This document shows, one piece after another, positions 5,407 to 5,499 of a DNA stretch of 5,499 nt (position 1 is the first letter of the stretch; each line of letters starts with the position of its first letter). The notes under the pieces were generated by a model. It searched no databases. It was not told the DNA's origin and worked only from the letters and a program-made list of their open reading frames with translations. A program made the position numbers and the translations under genes. Origin of the DNA: JAAFIP01 sp043766985 (GTDB lineage Bacteria; Pseudomonadota; Gammaproteobacteria; Burkholderiales; Burkholderiaceae_C); assembly GCA_043766985.1 (NCBI GenBank), contig JAYUHM010000096.1, forward strand, positions 1 to 5,499, given 5' to 3'.

Positions 5407-5499
5407 ACGACACCGGCCAGCCCACCGTGCAAAAGGGGGGAGCCTGATCGCATTTGGGTATTAGTTGCCAATAATATTTGCCAGAACGAGTTGTTTGCA
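5407..5499. repeat. Right copy of exact 93-bp terminal direct repeat
   Basis: Identical to 1-93 in the same orientation. If the molecule is circular, this copy and the left one are the same DNA and the unit length is 5406 bp. Confidence 0.97.

Noticed and set aside
5247..5471. 74-codon minus-strand frame across the right repeat
   Set aside because: The sequence is Cys-rich and irregular, it crosses both the intergenic repeat and the terminal repeat, and no family is recognised.

Overview
This window looks like an accessory, partly decayed defence or restriction island from a betaproteobacterium, probably Comamonadaceae (Rhodoferax/Polaromonas-like). That assignment is an inference. It rests on a short AT-rich hairpin-type intergenic repeat of a kind I associate with that family (two copies here), on GC-rich codon use with strong Shine-Dalgarno sites, and on the resemblance of the first large protein to a family I recall from those genomes.

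Layout, left to right. Bases 1-93 are repeated exactly at 5407-5499, so the window is terminally redundant. It is either a 5406-bp circle (or tandem unit) read once around plus 93 bp, or a segment between two direct repeats. Next comes the tail of a UvrD-type helicase gene (motif VI only). Its stop codon overlaps the TTG start of an intact 546-residue AlbA_2/Schlafen-type ATP-binding protein (350-1990). This is followed by a stretch dense in CTATC/GATAG motifs with a perfect hairpin, and then by a yhcG (DUF1016, PD-(D/E)XK nuclease) pseudogene. That pseudogene has lost its N-terminus and its catalytic centre, and its two surviving ends lie in different frames.

The right half is an apparently intact type II restriction-modification pair in convergent orientation. 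A 228-residue SinI-family endonuclease (2829-3515, +) sits behind a near-consensus promoter. A 500-residue C5-cytosine methyltransferase (5054-3552, -) carries an N-terminal excisionase-type helix-turn-helix. SinI itself cuts GGWCC, so that is the expected specificity, inferred from family only. A TTTCGA-CC-TCGAAA palindrome covers the methyltransferase ribosome binding site and the last base of its ATG, which suggests the enzyme's own HTH could repress it. The pair is bracketed by the two copies of the intergenic repeat, suggesting it entered, or could leave, as a cassette.

How the genes work together: the methyltransferase should protect host GGWCC sites (at least five lie in this window) from the endonuclease. 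The AlbA protein is probably what remains of an older operon (helicase - AlbA - yhcG) of the kind found in restriction and defence islands. Nothing recognisable as a replication, mobilisation, integrase or transposase gene is present. A true circle would therefore be an excised or tandem form rather than an obvious autonomous plasmid, unless the origin is cryptic.
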